NCBI GenBank assembly: GCA_019359015.1
Contig: JAHHID010000017.1
Location: 36,863-100,862 of the forward strand
Reading direction: 5' to 3'
Source: Spirirestis rafaelensis WJT71-NPBG6
Lineage (GTDB): Bacteria > Cyanobacteriota > Cyanobacteriia > Cyanobacteriales > Nostocaceae
DNA length: 64,000 bases
The notes below the pieces were generated by a model that saw only the letters and a list, made by a program, of their open reading frames with translations, was not told where the DNA came from and did no database searches. Both the position numbers and the translations under genes were made by a program. Below are positions 16,004 to 24,328 of this stretch, piece after piece. How positions within the stretch are numbered: position 1 is the first letter of the stretch; each line of letters opens with the position of its first letter.

Positions 16004-19000
16004 CTACCGTTGAGAGCAATTAGGAGGAGCAAAGCCAGAATTACTGGCATTAGGTGCAGAGGATATAAGCGTTACTTCCCCTTTATCGTTGAAGACCCAA
16101 CCTGTTGCAGGTAGAATTTCTACAGCTTTTAGTTTTGAGGGTGATGAGGCAATAGGTGCTTTTGCGGGATGTTGCTGTGCTCTTGTCGCGTTCGCGAAGC
16201 GTGCCTTTGGTATCGCACGAGTATCTGACCACACGACATCACCACTAAGGAAATCGTCTGGACTAGAAGGTAAACCGCTACGTCCAGTGACAATAAAGCT
16301 ACTGTCATCCTTGTCAAAGGCAGCACAGCTAGAAGCAATAAGTCCTGGGGTATTAACTAAACCAACGGGCAGTTTCAGTAAACCTTGGGTGGGGTCTATA
16401 TAGGGATTAGTAATAATCACGTCACCGCTGAGTCCAAATTGAGAACTAGCAGTGATATCGCTTTGTGGTGTGGGTTGCGATCGCGCTTCAATTCCAAAGA
16501 CACCTTGAGCGCTAATGTTAATATTGCCACCTTTGCCAGTGAAGGCATTTGCCGTAATGTCGCTATTATCTTGAGGTAAGGCGACAATGAAAGGTGCGTT
16601 AATAGTGATGTTACCGCCATCGCCGCCAGCAAAGGCAGTACCTGCGGTGGTAGAAATTTGACTACCGCGACGCAGCACTAAAACATCTTGAAGATTGATA
16701 TTAATATTACCACCTTGGCTGCCGGCAGTTTGACCAGAAATTGAGGCTTGGTTGTCAAGAGTAAGAATACCTGCTTTTAGTGTGATATTGCCTGCATCGC
16801 CTGTACCATCACTATTAACTGATATCCTTCCGCCATCGCGAATTGTGACTTGGCGGGGGTCAATAAAAATGCTACCACCGTTACCTGTGGAACCAACAGC
16901 AGTCGTGGCGAAAATTCCACTAGCAGCACCTTCATTTATGACAACATCTCCAAGTTGGTCAGTTTCACCTGGTTGACGCAACCGCTGTTCAACTTGGGCA
17001 ATGCGTTGAGTATAATTTGGATCGCTTCCTGCTACGGTGAGTCTGTCTCTAAGATTGAGTTTGATAGTTCCAGCGTTACCACTGCTGCGGGTGCTGGTAG
17101 TCACTTGCCCACCGTTAAGAGCTTCAAAGGTGCGAGCATTAAGAGTAATGTTGCCTCCATTATCTGAATTGGAGGTTACAGCAGAGACAATTCCACCATC
17201 TCGGACGGCAAATTTATCTGTAGTGATGATAATGTTGCCTGCTGGTCCGGATGTACCGCGATCGCTTGTGGTAAATATTGCGCTAGAAAATCCGCGCTCG
17301 CTTACTCCAGAAAGTGTCAGAGAATCAGAAGCATTGATACGAATATTTCCCCCGCTTCCCCTAGCACCAGCAAGTTGTTGATTAGGCGATCGCAGAAGAA
17401 CAGATTGAATTTCTGCACCATTTGTTAAGTCAAGCGATCGCGTCAAAATGTCAATATTGCCTGCCTTACCAACACCCCCACCAAAGACAGCACCTCGAAT
17501 TAAACTGTTATTTAGTGAAATCGCATTATCTACATTTAATGAGATATTACCTGCATCGCCTTGCCCAAAAGTGCCGGAATTAATTTGAGCTTGATTTGCT
17601 AAAGAAAGCGATCCACTTGTTAGCTCAATATCTCCACCCTTGCCCACACCGCTAGATTCTACTGTGCTGAAAATACCAGTAGAAAATTGATTATTGTTGA
17701 TGCCGTTCAAGCTGATGGCATCGCGGGCGTTAATATTAATGTTGCCTGCATTTCCTGTTCCAAAGGTGGCAGCTGCAATTTTCGCAGTGTTGCTTAAAGA
17801 TAATGATCCAGTTGTAACTTTAATATTGCCTGCATTGCCCACACCACCAGATTCTACATTGCTGAAGGCTCCACTGAAACTTTGATTGCTGCCGACACCA
17901 TCAAACTTGACACTATCACGGGCATTGATAGTAATGTCACCGCCATTGCCCTGTCCAGATGTGGTAGAAAGCAGTTGAGCGCCATTGCTTAGTGTAAATG
18001 ATCTGGTTGTTATCTGGATGTCTCCCGCCTTGCCTGGGTTTCCTTGTAAAAGTGAGGTGAAAGCACCACCAGAACGGCTACTGTTATTGACACCTTCAAA
18101 GTTAACAGCATCACGCGCATCTATAGTAATATTACCTGCGTTCCTCGATGATAAGCTAGACAATCGACCACCATTAATCGATGAGAACATTCCGGTTGTT
18201 ACTGAGATATTTCCTCCGTCTCCCCCATTCACAGAAAAAGTACTGACACCACTTTCAACTTCACTCCTGCTGATGCCATCAATGTCAACAGTATCGCGGC
18301 TATCAATGGTAATGTTCCCTGCATTACCTTGCCCAAAGCCGCTAGCAGTAAGTTGACCACCATTTGTTAATGACAGCGCTCTAGCTGTCACTTCTATATT
18401 TCCACCGTTGCCCACGGCATTAGATCCAACCGTGCTGGATGCCCTGCTACCTGGTAATTGAATGTTACCAACGCCATCAAAGGTAACAGTATCGCGAGCA
18501 TTAATCGTGATATTACCACCATTCCCCCGCCCATTCGTGTCAGCAGTCAGTAAAGCACCGTTAGTTACTGACAATGAGCCAGTTGTTACCCGGATGTCTC
18601 CCCCTTTACCTATACCTCCAGTTATTAAGCTGCTGAAAATACCAGTTAATGAGTCATCTCCTGCACCATCTAAACTAACTTTATCGCGGGCTTCAACAGT
18701 GATATTGCCTGCTTCCCCTTGCCCAGAAACGCTGGTACTCAGTGCAGCACCGTTAGTTACTGATAGTGACCCAGTTGTCACCCGGATATTTCCCCCCTTA
18801 CCTATACCTGCACTACCTACAATGCTTGAGGCAGAGCTACCGCTATCAAAGGTAACTGTGTCGCGGGCATCAATTGTGATATTTCCGCCATCACCTTTAC
18901 CTAAAGTCCCACTACTTAAAAATGCCCCGTTAGTCAACTTCAGCGAACTTGTGGCAATTTGGATATCTCCTGCCTTACCCACAGCATCACCGATGACTGC

Positions 19001-20971
19001 GGTGATTGCACGGCTAAAAATGCCACCATTCTTTTCTTGTCCATCGAAGCTAACTGTATCGCGGGCATTGATAGTTATATTACCTGCATTGCCTTGACCG
19101 AAAGTTCTGCTGTTAAATTCGGAACCATTAGTTAATGAAACTGAGGCAGCATCAATAGTAATATTGCCACCATTACCCACAGCTCCAGCATTTACAGTGC
19201 TGAAAATAGAGCTGCTATCCTTCAGGGAAATAGCATCTCTAGCTTGCACAAAGATATTACCTGCATTTCCGTTTCCAGCAGTACTTGCATTTATAAAAGT
19301 ACCCTCGCCTAAAGACAGCGAACCTGATTTGATATTAATGTTACCGCCATTACCCTGTGCGCCATTCTCTAGGTCGGTAAAAATGGCGGTAGCAGAATTG
19401 TTGTTCGGCACAGCAAGCGTTACTGCACCGCTGACATCAATGTTGATATTGCCGCCATTTCCCCGACCCCCCGGCAGGTTATTTTGGATATCAGTTCCAC
19501 GCAGCCCAGCTTGCAATTGAGCGCCATCTTGTAAAGTGAGTGAAGGTGCGGTGATGTTAATGTTGCCACCATTGCCTACTCCCCCAGATTCTATATTGTT
19601 GAAGATTGTACTATTACTACCAGCAAGAGAGACAAAATCCCTAGCTTGTATCGAGATATTACCAGCATCTCCTTGTCCGTAGGTACTGGCAGTTAATTGA
19701 GAGCCATCTGCTAAGGAAACTGAGCCAGCAATGATATTAATATTGCCACCTTTACCCACGGCTTGAGGTTGCACAGTGCTTAAAATCGCACTAATTCCGG
19801 TTTGACCCACTCCAGATAAAGTCAGGGCATCACGAACGTTAAGATTAATGTTGCCACCATCCCCCTGTCCAAAGTTAGTAGTATTTAAGCCACTGCCATT
19901 AATTAGGGCAAGCCAACCTGTAGTAATGTTGATGTTGCCACCTTTTCCCACTGATGATGGTTGGGGAACATTGGCAATAAAGCTGTCATCAGTTAAAGTT
20001 GTTGTCCCTGTAGCATTAATATCAACATCTCCCGCTTTGCTTTCGGTTGTACCATTACCGGTGTCTATCCCTGCTCTTACTTTACTTGCTCGCGCCAAAC
20101 TCAAGTTTTGAGCATTGATGGCGATCGCACCAGCATCACTACCACGGACGTTTAACTCAGCGCTATTAGTTAAAGATACATTCGCTCGTTGCACATCATT
20201 AAGAACACCCAAGCTAAGTATATTTCCGGCGAAATTTAACCCTATATTCCCAGGTGCAGCTAATCCGGCTAATTCGATGCGTCCGTTATAAGCTCTCAGG
20301 CTACCACCATCAAGGTTGACATCGCCACCTACCAATAGTAAACTGCGACCATCTGGCACTCTCAAACCTGTAACTTCAACGCCTGCTAAATTCATGCCTG
20401 CCGGTGCAGTTGACCTACTTGTAATTGCGGCTGGTGAAGGTTGAAGAAACAGCAATGCCGAAGGATTGATTGTCAATAATGGTGTGGGTGCGTTTGGAGT
20501 AGTTGCGCTGAAAATCCCAGCAGTTCCAAATTGAATGGCGTTAGCTGTAGAACCAACAAAGGAACCACCAACATTTAAACTGGCATTATTGCCAAAAATA
20601 ATTCCGTTTGGATTCAGTAAAAATACGTTAGCAGAGCCGTTGGCGCGAATCAACCCATCAATGTTGGAAATTGAGTTACCCGTTACCCTGCTGATAATGT
20701 TACTAATGTCAAGAGCATTATTGAAAAAAGCAGTGCCACCAGTGGGAACGGAGAATTCTTGAAAACTGTGAAAAAGGTTACTTCCCGCTCGTGTTCCACC
20801 AGTGATGTTCAGTATCTGCGCCTGCGGTGTGACAATGGAGTTAGTCGGTAAAGTGGTATCGGCGCTAATTTGCGCGATCGCACTATTTGCCCAAGAATAC
20901 TCGCAAAGCGCGTAGGCGTAGCCCGTCGTAGACATCGCTATCGCCAACAACCAGCCCCAACGGTTAATCAT
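16004..20971 (-). CDS. Secreted haemagglutinin-like TpsA family protein
   Basis: A 1655-residue exoprotein. A signal peptide lies at about 1-34 (cleavage after NSAIA). The TPS/haemagglutination activity domain follows at about 38-260, with PTNSIVTPQAQILNITGGT, NLFHSFQEFSVPTGGTAFF, GLIRANGSANVFLLNPNGII and FGNNASLNVGGSFVGSTAN. The body (about 280-1480) is a run of beta-helix repeats of about 50-60 residues built on GNGGNINI, TGSLSLTNGA and ARDTVSFDG. The end carries the cyanobacterial CAAF...GRSGLPSSP...VVWSDTR and a short domain with ATGWVFNDKGEVTL. Such proteins cross the outer membrane through a TpsB partner; none is encoded nearby. The signal region (20903-20940) and the C-terminus (16183-16215) include dispersed-repeat DNA in frame. 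Function is probably adhesion or surface matrix. Confidence 0.88.
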   Translation of the reverse strand: MINRWGWLLAIAMSTTGYAYALCEYSWANSAIAQISADTTLPTNSIVTPQAQILNITGGTRAGSNLFHSFQEFSVPTGGTAFFNNALDISNIISRVTGNSISNIDGLIRANGSANVFLLNPNGIIFGNNASLNVGGSFVGSTANAIQFGTAGIFSATTPNAPTPLLTINPSALLFLQPSPAAITSRSTAPAGMNLAGVEVTGLRVPDGRSLLLVGGDVNLDGGSLRAYNGRIELAGLAAPGNIGLNFAGNILSLGVLNDVQRANVSLTNSAELNVRGSDAGAIAINAQNLSLARASKVRAGIDTGNGTTESKAGDVDINATGTTTLTDDSFIANVPQPSSVGKGGNINITTGWLALINGSGLNTTNFGQGDGGNINLNVRDALTLSGVGQTGISAILSTVQPQAVGKGGNINIIAGSVSLADGSQLTASTYGQGDAGNISIQARDFVSLAGSNSTIFNNIESGGVGNGGNINITAPSLTLQDGAQLQAGLRGTDIQNNLPGGRGNGGNINIDVSGAVTLAVPNNNSATAIFTDLENGAQGNGGNINIKSGSLSLGEGTFINASTAGNGNAGNIFVQARDAISLKDSSSIFSTVNAGAVGNGGNITIDAASVSLTNGSEFNSRTFGQGNAGNITINARDTVSFDGQEKNGGIFSRAITAVIGDAVGKAGDIQIATSSLKLTNGAFLSSGTLGKGDGGNITIDARDTVTFDSGSSASSIVGSAGIGKGGNIRVTTGSLSVTNGAALSTSVSGQGEAGNITVEARDKVSLDGAGDDSLTGIFSSLITGGIGKGGDIRVTTGSLSVTNGALLTADTNGRGNGGNITINARDTVTFDGVGNIQLPGSRASSTVGSNAVGNGGNIEVTARALSLTNGGQLTASGFGQGNAGNITIDSRDTVDIDGISRSEVESGVSTFSVNGGDGGNISVTTGMFSSINGGRLSSLSSRNAGNITIDARDAVNFEGVNNSSRSGGAFTSLLQGNPGKAGDIQITTRSFTLSNGAQLLSTTSGQGNGGDITINARDSVKFDGVGSNQSFSGAFSNVESGGVGNAGNIKVTTGSLSLSNTAKIAAATFGTGNAGNININARDAISLNGINNNQFSTGIFSTVESSGVGKGGDIELTSGSLSLANQAQINSGTFGQGDAGNISLNVDNAISLNNSLIRGAVFGGGVGKAGNIDILTRSLDLTNGAEIQSVLLRSPNQQLAGARGSGGNIRINASDSLTLSGVSERGFSSAIFTTSDRGTSGPAGNIIITTDKFAVRDGGIVSAVTSNSDNGGNITLNARTFEALNGGQVTTSTRSSGNAGTIKLNLRDRLTVAGSDPNYTQRIAQVEQRLRQPGETDQLGDVVINEGAASGIFATTAVGSTGNGGSIFIDPRQVTIRDGGRISVNSDGTGDAGNITLKAGILTLDNQASISGQTAGSQGGNININLQDVLVLRRGSQISTTAGTAFAGGDGGNITINAPFIVALPQDNSDITANAFTGKGGNINISAQGVFGIEARSQPTPQSDITASSQFGLSGDVIITNPYIDPTQGLLKLPVGLVNTPGLIASSCAAFDKDDSSFIVTGRSGLPSSPDDFLSGDVVWSDTRAIPKARFANATRAQQHPAKAPIASSPSKLKAVEILPATGWVFNDKGEVTLISSAPNASNSGFAPPNCSQR
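20903..20940. repeat. Dispersed repeat read in frame within the TpsA signal peptide
   Basis: AGCGCGTAGGCGTAGCCCGT followed by CGTAGACATCGC is a common dispersed cyanobacterial repeat; here it encodes the MSTTGYAYAL part of the signal peptide of the haemagglutinin-like protein. Its recognition as a dispersed repeat rests on memory of Nostocales genomes; a related segment near 2911-2940 shares only short motifs. Confidence 0.55.
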
Positions 20972-21081
20972 TGCGTATACATACTACTTTTACGGCAGTA
21001 ACCCAACAAAAGTTACCTGCGCTAGTAATAAATAAACCATATAATTTTAGGTAATTCTAGTGGTCTGTTAAGAATAAACTG

Positions 21082-21996
21082 CTAAGTTTGCCGTTTAAAA
21101 ATCACCATTTCAGTACCGATGACGGGGTTACGTGCTACCAACTCATCTTGAGAGTCGGTAATTTCCAAATGGCTGAAATCGAGTTCCTTCGAGCGTTGGA
21201 GAATATCTGCTGCTAGTTTGTCTTGTTGCGATTCTTTCAGGGTGTACCAATCGTCAGTAATTTGGACACTGAGATTGCTGGTGCTAAAGTTGGCTTGTAT
21301 AGATTTTATTAAACCGGAGCCAAAGCGATGGCTAATTTCTCCTACTTGATTTTGGATTGCCGCAATCAATCTTTGTTCTGGTGTCAATTCTAATATTGGC
21401 GTCGGTTCCGGTGTCGGTTCCGGTGTTGGCATCGGTTCCGGTGTTGGCATCGGTTCCGGTTCCGGTGTCGGTTCCGGTTCCGGTGTTGGCGTCGGTTCCG
21501 GTTCTGCTGGCAGGGGAATTTCTGCTTCTGGTGGCGTAATTTCGGCTGGTGGCTGCGGTTCTGGTATGATTTCTGCTGGTGGCGTAGTTATAGTTGGGGA
21601 TGGTGCTTCTTCCACCGGTGGAAGACTTGCGACTTCAGCAGGTTTACCAGTTAACACCGTTGAAGTTGTCCAAATCAAAATTACCGAAATTGCGGCAATA
21701 ATTCCTGTCAAAGCTGTATCTGACAGCTTTGCTGACAAATTTTCTGGTAACAAAGAGCGAATTTTAGCTAAAATTCCACCCCAGAAACCAGGGGTTTCCT
21801 TACTACCGGGTGCGGGTTCTGTCTCCAGTTTCTCCACCGCACCTTCTAAAGCACCAATTGTCCCGCGTAGAAGTTTGATACTTTGCGCTTTCCAAAAAGG
21901 CTGCATTTGAGTTGGTCGTAGTCTGGGTGACGACTGACTCGGTTGACGTTCTGGTTTCTTGCGTGGTGGTTGTGAATTCGGATTGTCTTGTGACAT
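21082..21996 (-). CDS. Hypothetical membrane protein with Pro/Glu-rich periplasmic linker
   Basis: A 304-residue protein of unknown function. Residues 1-35 are basic and Pro/Gln/Ser-rich; 36-92 form a cytoplasmic region (SIKLLRGTIGALEGAVEKLE); one membrane segment spans about 96-116 (ALTGIIAAISVILIWTTSTV). Residues about 128-205 are a PEPTPTPEP-type linker made of a degenerate hexanucleotide repeat (21405-21500); 206-304 form a compact domain (LTPEQRLIAAIQNQVGEISH to VIGTEMVIFKRQT). The layout suggests a bitopic envelope protein with a domain held away from the membrane. It lies directly downstream of nothing obvious and upstream of the tpsA-like gene on the same strand (111-base gap). Confidence 0.7.
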   Translation of the reverse strand: MSQDNPNSQPPRKKPERQPSQSSPRLRPTQMQPFWKAQSIKLLRGTIGALEGAVEKLETEPAPGSKETPGFWGGILAKIRSLLPENLSAKLSDTALTGIIAAISVILIWTTSTVLTGKPAEVASLPPVEEAPSPTITTPPAEIIPEPQPPAEITPPEAEIPLPAEPEPTPTPEPEPTPEPEPMPTPEPMPTPEPTPEPTPILELTPEQRLIAAIQNQVGEISHRFGSGLIKSIQANFSTSNLSVQITDDWYTLKESQQDKLAADILQRSKELDFSHLEITDSQDELVARNPVIGTEMVIFKRQT

Positions 21997-22080
21997 GAAA
22001 ATTTCCTGGCTTTACAGCGCAATACGGCGAATACGGGATAAATTCTTACAGATAGCGCGTCTTCAGCCTTAATGTATCAC

Positions 22081-22335
22081 TTGAAGAAGTCAGAATACAG
22101 GAAAAAGAAGTCAGAAGTCAGAATTCAGAATGCAACTTGGGTGCGGTTTGAGAGCGTCACAAGCACTAAGTACCACGTTTTGGGTTCATTAGTCGGACAG
22201 AATTCATACTGACTCGTGACTCCCGTACAGACGCGAGGAACCGAAGCGTCTCTACAAGTTTTGACTCCTGACTCCTGACTCCTAACTCCTGACTCCTGAC
22301 TCCTGACTCCTAACTCCTGAATTCTTTCTTGATAA
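22081..22335. repeat. Heptamer repeats and palindromic repeat block
   Basis: A mosaic of dispersed repeats: GAAGTCAGAAGTCAGAATTC at 22108-22130, a GTACAGACGCGAGG / GAAGCGTCTCTAC palindrome at 22225-22255, and about nine GACTCCT/AACTCCT heptamers at 22261-22319. These fill the space between the divergent hypothetical and phosphoesterase genes. Confidence 0.8.
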
Positions 22336-22363
22336 ACTTGCTTCATTTTAAATTGAATCAACT

Positions 22364-23245
22364 ATGAGCCTAAAACGTCGTCAATTTTTATTATTCTCTG
22401 GCTTGAGTACCTTGGCAGCATTCGTCTCTGCTGGCAAAAGCTTCAGTCGTCAGATTAACCCCAACTTTGCAAAAAAAGACTTGCTATTGCGTTTTGTTTC
22501 TGTAGCAGATACAGGAACTGGTGCGAGAGGACAGTATAATGTCGCTCAAGCGATGACGAGTTATCACAGCAAAAATCCCTACGATTTAATAGTTTTGGCT
22601 GGAGATAACATCTATAACAATGGCGAAATTGAAAAAATAGCAGAAGTCTTTGAGCGTCCCTACGCACCTTTGCTCAAACAAAACGTAAAATTTCAGGCTT
22701 GTTTAGGTAATCATGATATTCGCACTGACAACGGCGATAAGCAAGTTAAATATCCTGACTTTAATATGAAAGGACGCTACTACACTTTTAGTCGTGGACT
22801 TGTGCAATTTTTCGCGTTAGATAGCAACGATAATGCTGACTGGAAAAACCAGCTTCCTTGGTTAGAGCAAGAATTAAGCCGCTCTCAAGCAACTTGGAAA
22901 GTCGTTTTTGGTCATCATCCAGTTTATGCATCAGGTGTTTACGGAAGTAATCCAGCTTTTATTCAAACCTTCACTCCCCTGTTTCAAAAATATGGCGTTC
23001 AACTTTATATCAATGGTCACGAACACCATTATGAGCGTACTCGTGCGATTAATGGAACGACTTATATAATTTGTGGTGCAGGTGCGGGTAATCGTCCTGT
23101 AGGCAAAAATGAATGGACTAAATATTCTACCACCAATTTGAGTTTTGCGGCATATGAAGTCTATGCAGATAGGATAGAAGTTAGCGGTATTGGGATTGAT
23201 AACCGCGTTTTTGATCGAGGCATCATTCCTCTCAAATCAACATAA
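22364..23245 (+). CDS. Tat-exported metallophosphoesterase (purple acid phosphatase-like)
   Basis: A 293-residue calcineurin-like phosphoesterase. The N-terminus has a twin-arginine motif (KRRQFLLFSG, 4-13) followed by a hydrophobic stretch, so export folded with metals bound is likely. The five metal/phosphate motifs are complete: VADTG (Asp49), GDNIY (Asp81), GNHD (Asn116, His117), GHHP (His184) and NGHEHHY (His219, His221). The tyrosine in GDNIY is typical of purple acid phosphatases with an Fe/M centre. Probable role: hydrolysing phosphomonoesters in the periplasm to obtain phosphate. No Pho box was recognised; the upstream region is repeat-filled. A rho-independent terminator follows at 23279-23322. 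Confidence 0.88.
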   Translation: MSLKRRQFLLFSGLSTLAAFVSAGKSFSRQINPNFAKKDLLLRFVSVADTGTGARGQYNVAQAMTSYHSKNPYDLIVLAGDNIYNNGEIEKIAEVFERPYAPLLKQNVKFQACLGNHDIRTDNGDKQVKYPDFNMKGRYYTFSRGLVQFFALDSNDNADWKNQLPWLEQELSRSQATWKVVFGHHPVYASGVYGSNPAFIQTFTPLFQKYGVQLYINGHEHHYERTRAINGTTYIICGAGAGNRPVGKNEWTKYSTTNLSFAAYEVYADRIEVSGIGIDNRVFDRGIIPLKST

Positions 23246-23278
23246 TATTTTATCTATCTAGAAAAATTATAATTACAT

Positions 23279-23322
23279 AAACCGGGTTTGTTTGAAAATC
23301 GCAGTCATCAACCCGGTTTTTC
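23279..23322 (+). terminator. Rho-independent terminator of the phosphoesterase gene
   Basis: AAACCGGGTT (23279-23288) pairs with AACCCGGTTT (23310-23319), followed directly by TTTCC, 34 bases after the stop codon. Confidence 0.75.
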
Positions 23323-23535
23323 CGTTATTTACATTTGATATGTCCGTTGAATTAACACCAGTTAAGGGCACAAGATGTATTACAATCAGCAGAGATGAGT
23401 TAGTCGCTTGATTGATAATTATTTGTTATGAGAAAGATTACAACCACCTTACAAAGGGTGGTGGAATTCCTTTTGACTAGGTTTTTGTTGATTTTACTAA
23501 CTTAAATACAAAAGCTCTTTAATCTATTAAAACTT

Positions 23536-24054
23536 ATGTCTGCTTTACCCGAACCTAACTGCCGTTTAGAAGGTAACAAGCTTCATGTCTCTTTAATGTT
23601 AAAAACGCCGATTGACATTGAAGTAGAATTATTAGGAATGTCACCTACATCTCACCAAGTTGAGAGTGAAGGCTTTATTAGCCAGACAGACAATTTCAAG
23701 TCTGCGGTAGTAATGAGTGAAGTGACTCAACTTGAGTTTGAAGAACAAATCAGGGTTTTATCTAATCAAATAGTAGCGGAACTTTTCCAAGGTGGTGAGG
23801 CGTTTTATACGTTTGAAGAAACTCAATATGAAGATAATTTAGTAAATCAAGAAAGTACATCTACACAAGATTGTTCTAGTGTAGATATTTTGTCTTTAGA
23901 AAAACATAATGCAGCTATTGAAGAAGTTGCCTATACATCAGAAAAACAAAAGAGACGCTTTATCGATTCGTTAAATGATGGTTTAACTTTAGCTGTTAAC
24001 GCAGTAGGAACAGCTTTATTTTTGGGCAAACTTGCTAACTATAGCTGGGAGTGA
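23536..24054 (+). CDS. Hypothetical protein
   Basis: A 172-residue protein not recognised from any family. The N-terminus (EPNCRLEGNKLHVSLMLKTP) predicts beta strands; the middle is acidic (isoelectric point low) with several Glu/Gln runs; the C-terminus has a basic patch KQKRRF and a mildly hydrophobic helix (LAVNAVGTALFLGKLA) that could associate with a membrane. ATG 23536 has no strong Shine-Dalgarno. The stop codon lies within the 10-bp target duplication of the MITE at 24058-24196, so the element landed right behind the gene without truncating it. Confidence 0.6.
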   Translation: MSALPEPNCRLEGNKLHVSLMLKTPIDIEVELLGMSPTSHQVESEGFISQTDNFKSAVVMSEVTQLEFEEQIRVLSNQIVAELFQGGEAFYTFEETQYEDNLVNQESTSTQDCSSVDILSLEKHNAAIEEVAYTSEKQKRRFIDSLNDGLTLAVNAVGTALFLGKLANYSWE

Positions 24055-24057
24055 TGC

Positions 24058-24196
24058 CAATACGGTTCGGTTAGGGAGATCATCTGTTGAGGCAAGCGTT
24101 CTTGAGCAAGGGTAGAAGAGAAGCAGGGGGGGAGAAAAGAAGTGATTTTTCTTCCCCTGCCTAAGAGTGCTTCCCCTGCTTATGCGAACCGTATTG
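24058..24196. mobile_element. 139-bp MITE with 12-bp terminal inverted repeats and 10-bp target duplication
   Basis: The ends are CAATACGGTTCG (24058-24069) and CGAACCGTATTG (24185-24196), perfect inverted repeats. The element is flanked by direct repeats GGAGTGATGC at 24048-24057 and 24197-24206. It has no coding capacity; the interior contains AGAAGCAGGGGGG and a partly complementary TTCCCCTGC motif. The flush duplication is direct evidence of transposition. The mobilising transposase is not in the window. Confidence 0.85.
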
Positions 24197-24239
24197 GGAG
24201 TGATGCAACACGTGGATTTTGAACCGCAGATAAACGGAG

Positions 24240-24276
24240 ATAAACGCGGATAATTAATAATTATCCGCGTTTATCT
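24240..24276. terminator. Palindrome downstream of pcrA and the MITE
   Basis: GATAAACGCGGATAATTA is followed by its inverted copy TAATTATCCGCGTTTATC with one central base, between the convergent hypothetical gene and pcrA. It could act as a bidirectional 3' hairpin, although AT-rich and lacking a clean T-run. Confidence 0.45.
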
Positions 24277-24328
24277 GGGGTTGCAATTTTTAATTTTAGA
24301 TTTTGGATAACAAAACTGGTATTTCCCC

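Noticed and set aside
15754..16023. 72- to 87-residue heptapeptide-repeat ORFs over the first minisatellite
   Set aside because: Open in three frames on both strands because of unit length 21; no start signal or non-repeat protein part.
17037..20762. Series of long plus-strand open frames (up to 211 codons) opposite the haemagglutinin-like gene
   Set aside because: They are antisense shadows of a repetitive, stop-poor beta-helix gene; the encoded Pro/Leu/Ser-rich text repeats with the same period and has no Shine-Dalgarno.
22125..22361. 78-residue minus-strand ORF
   Set aside because: Consists of translated GACTCCT heptamers and a palindromic repeat.
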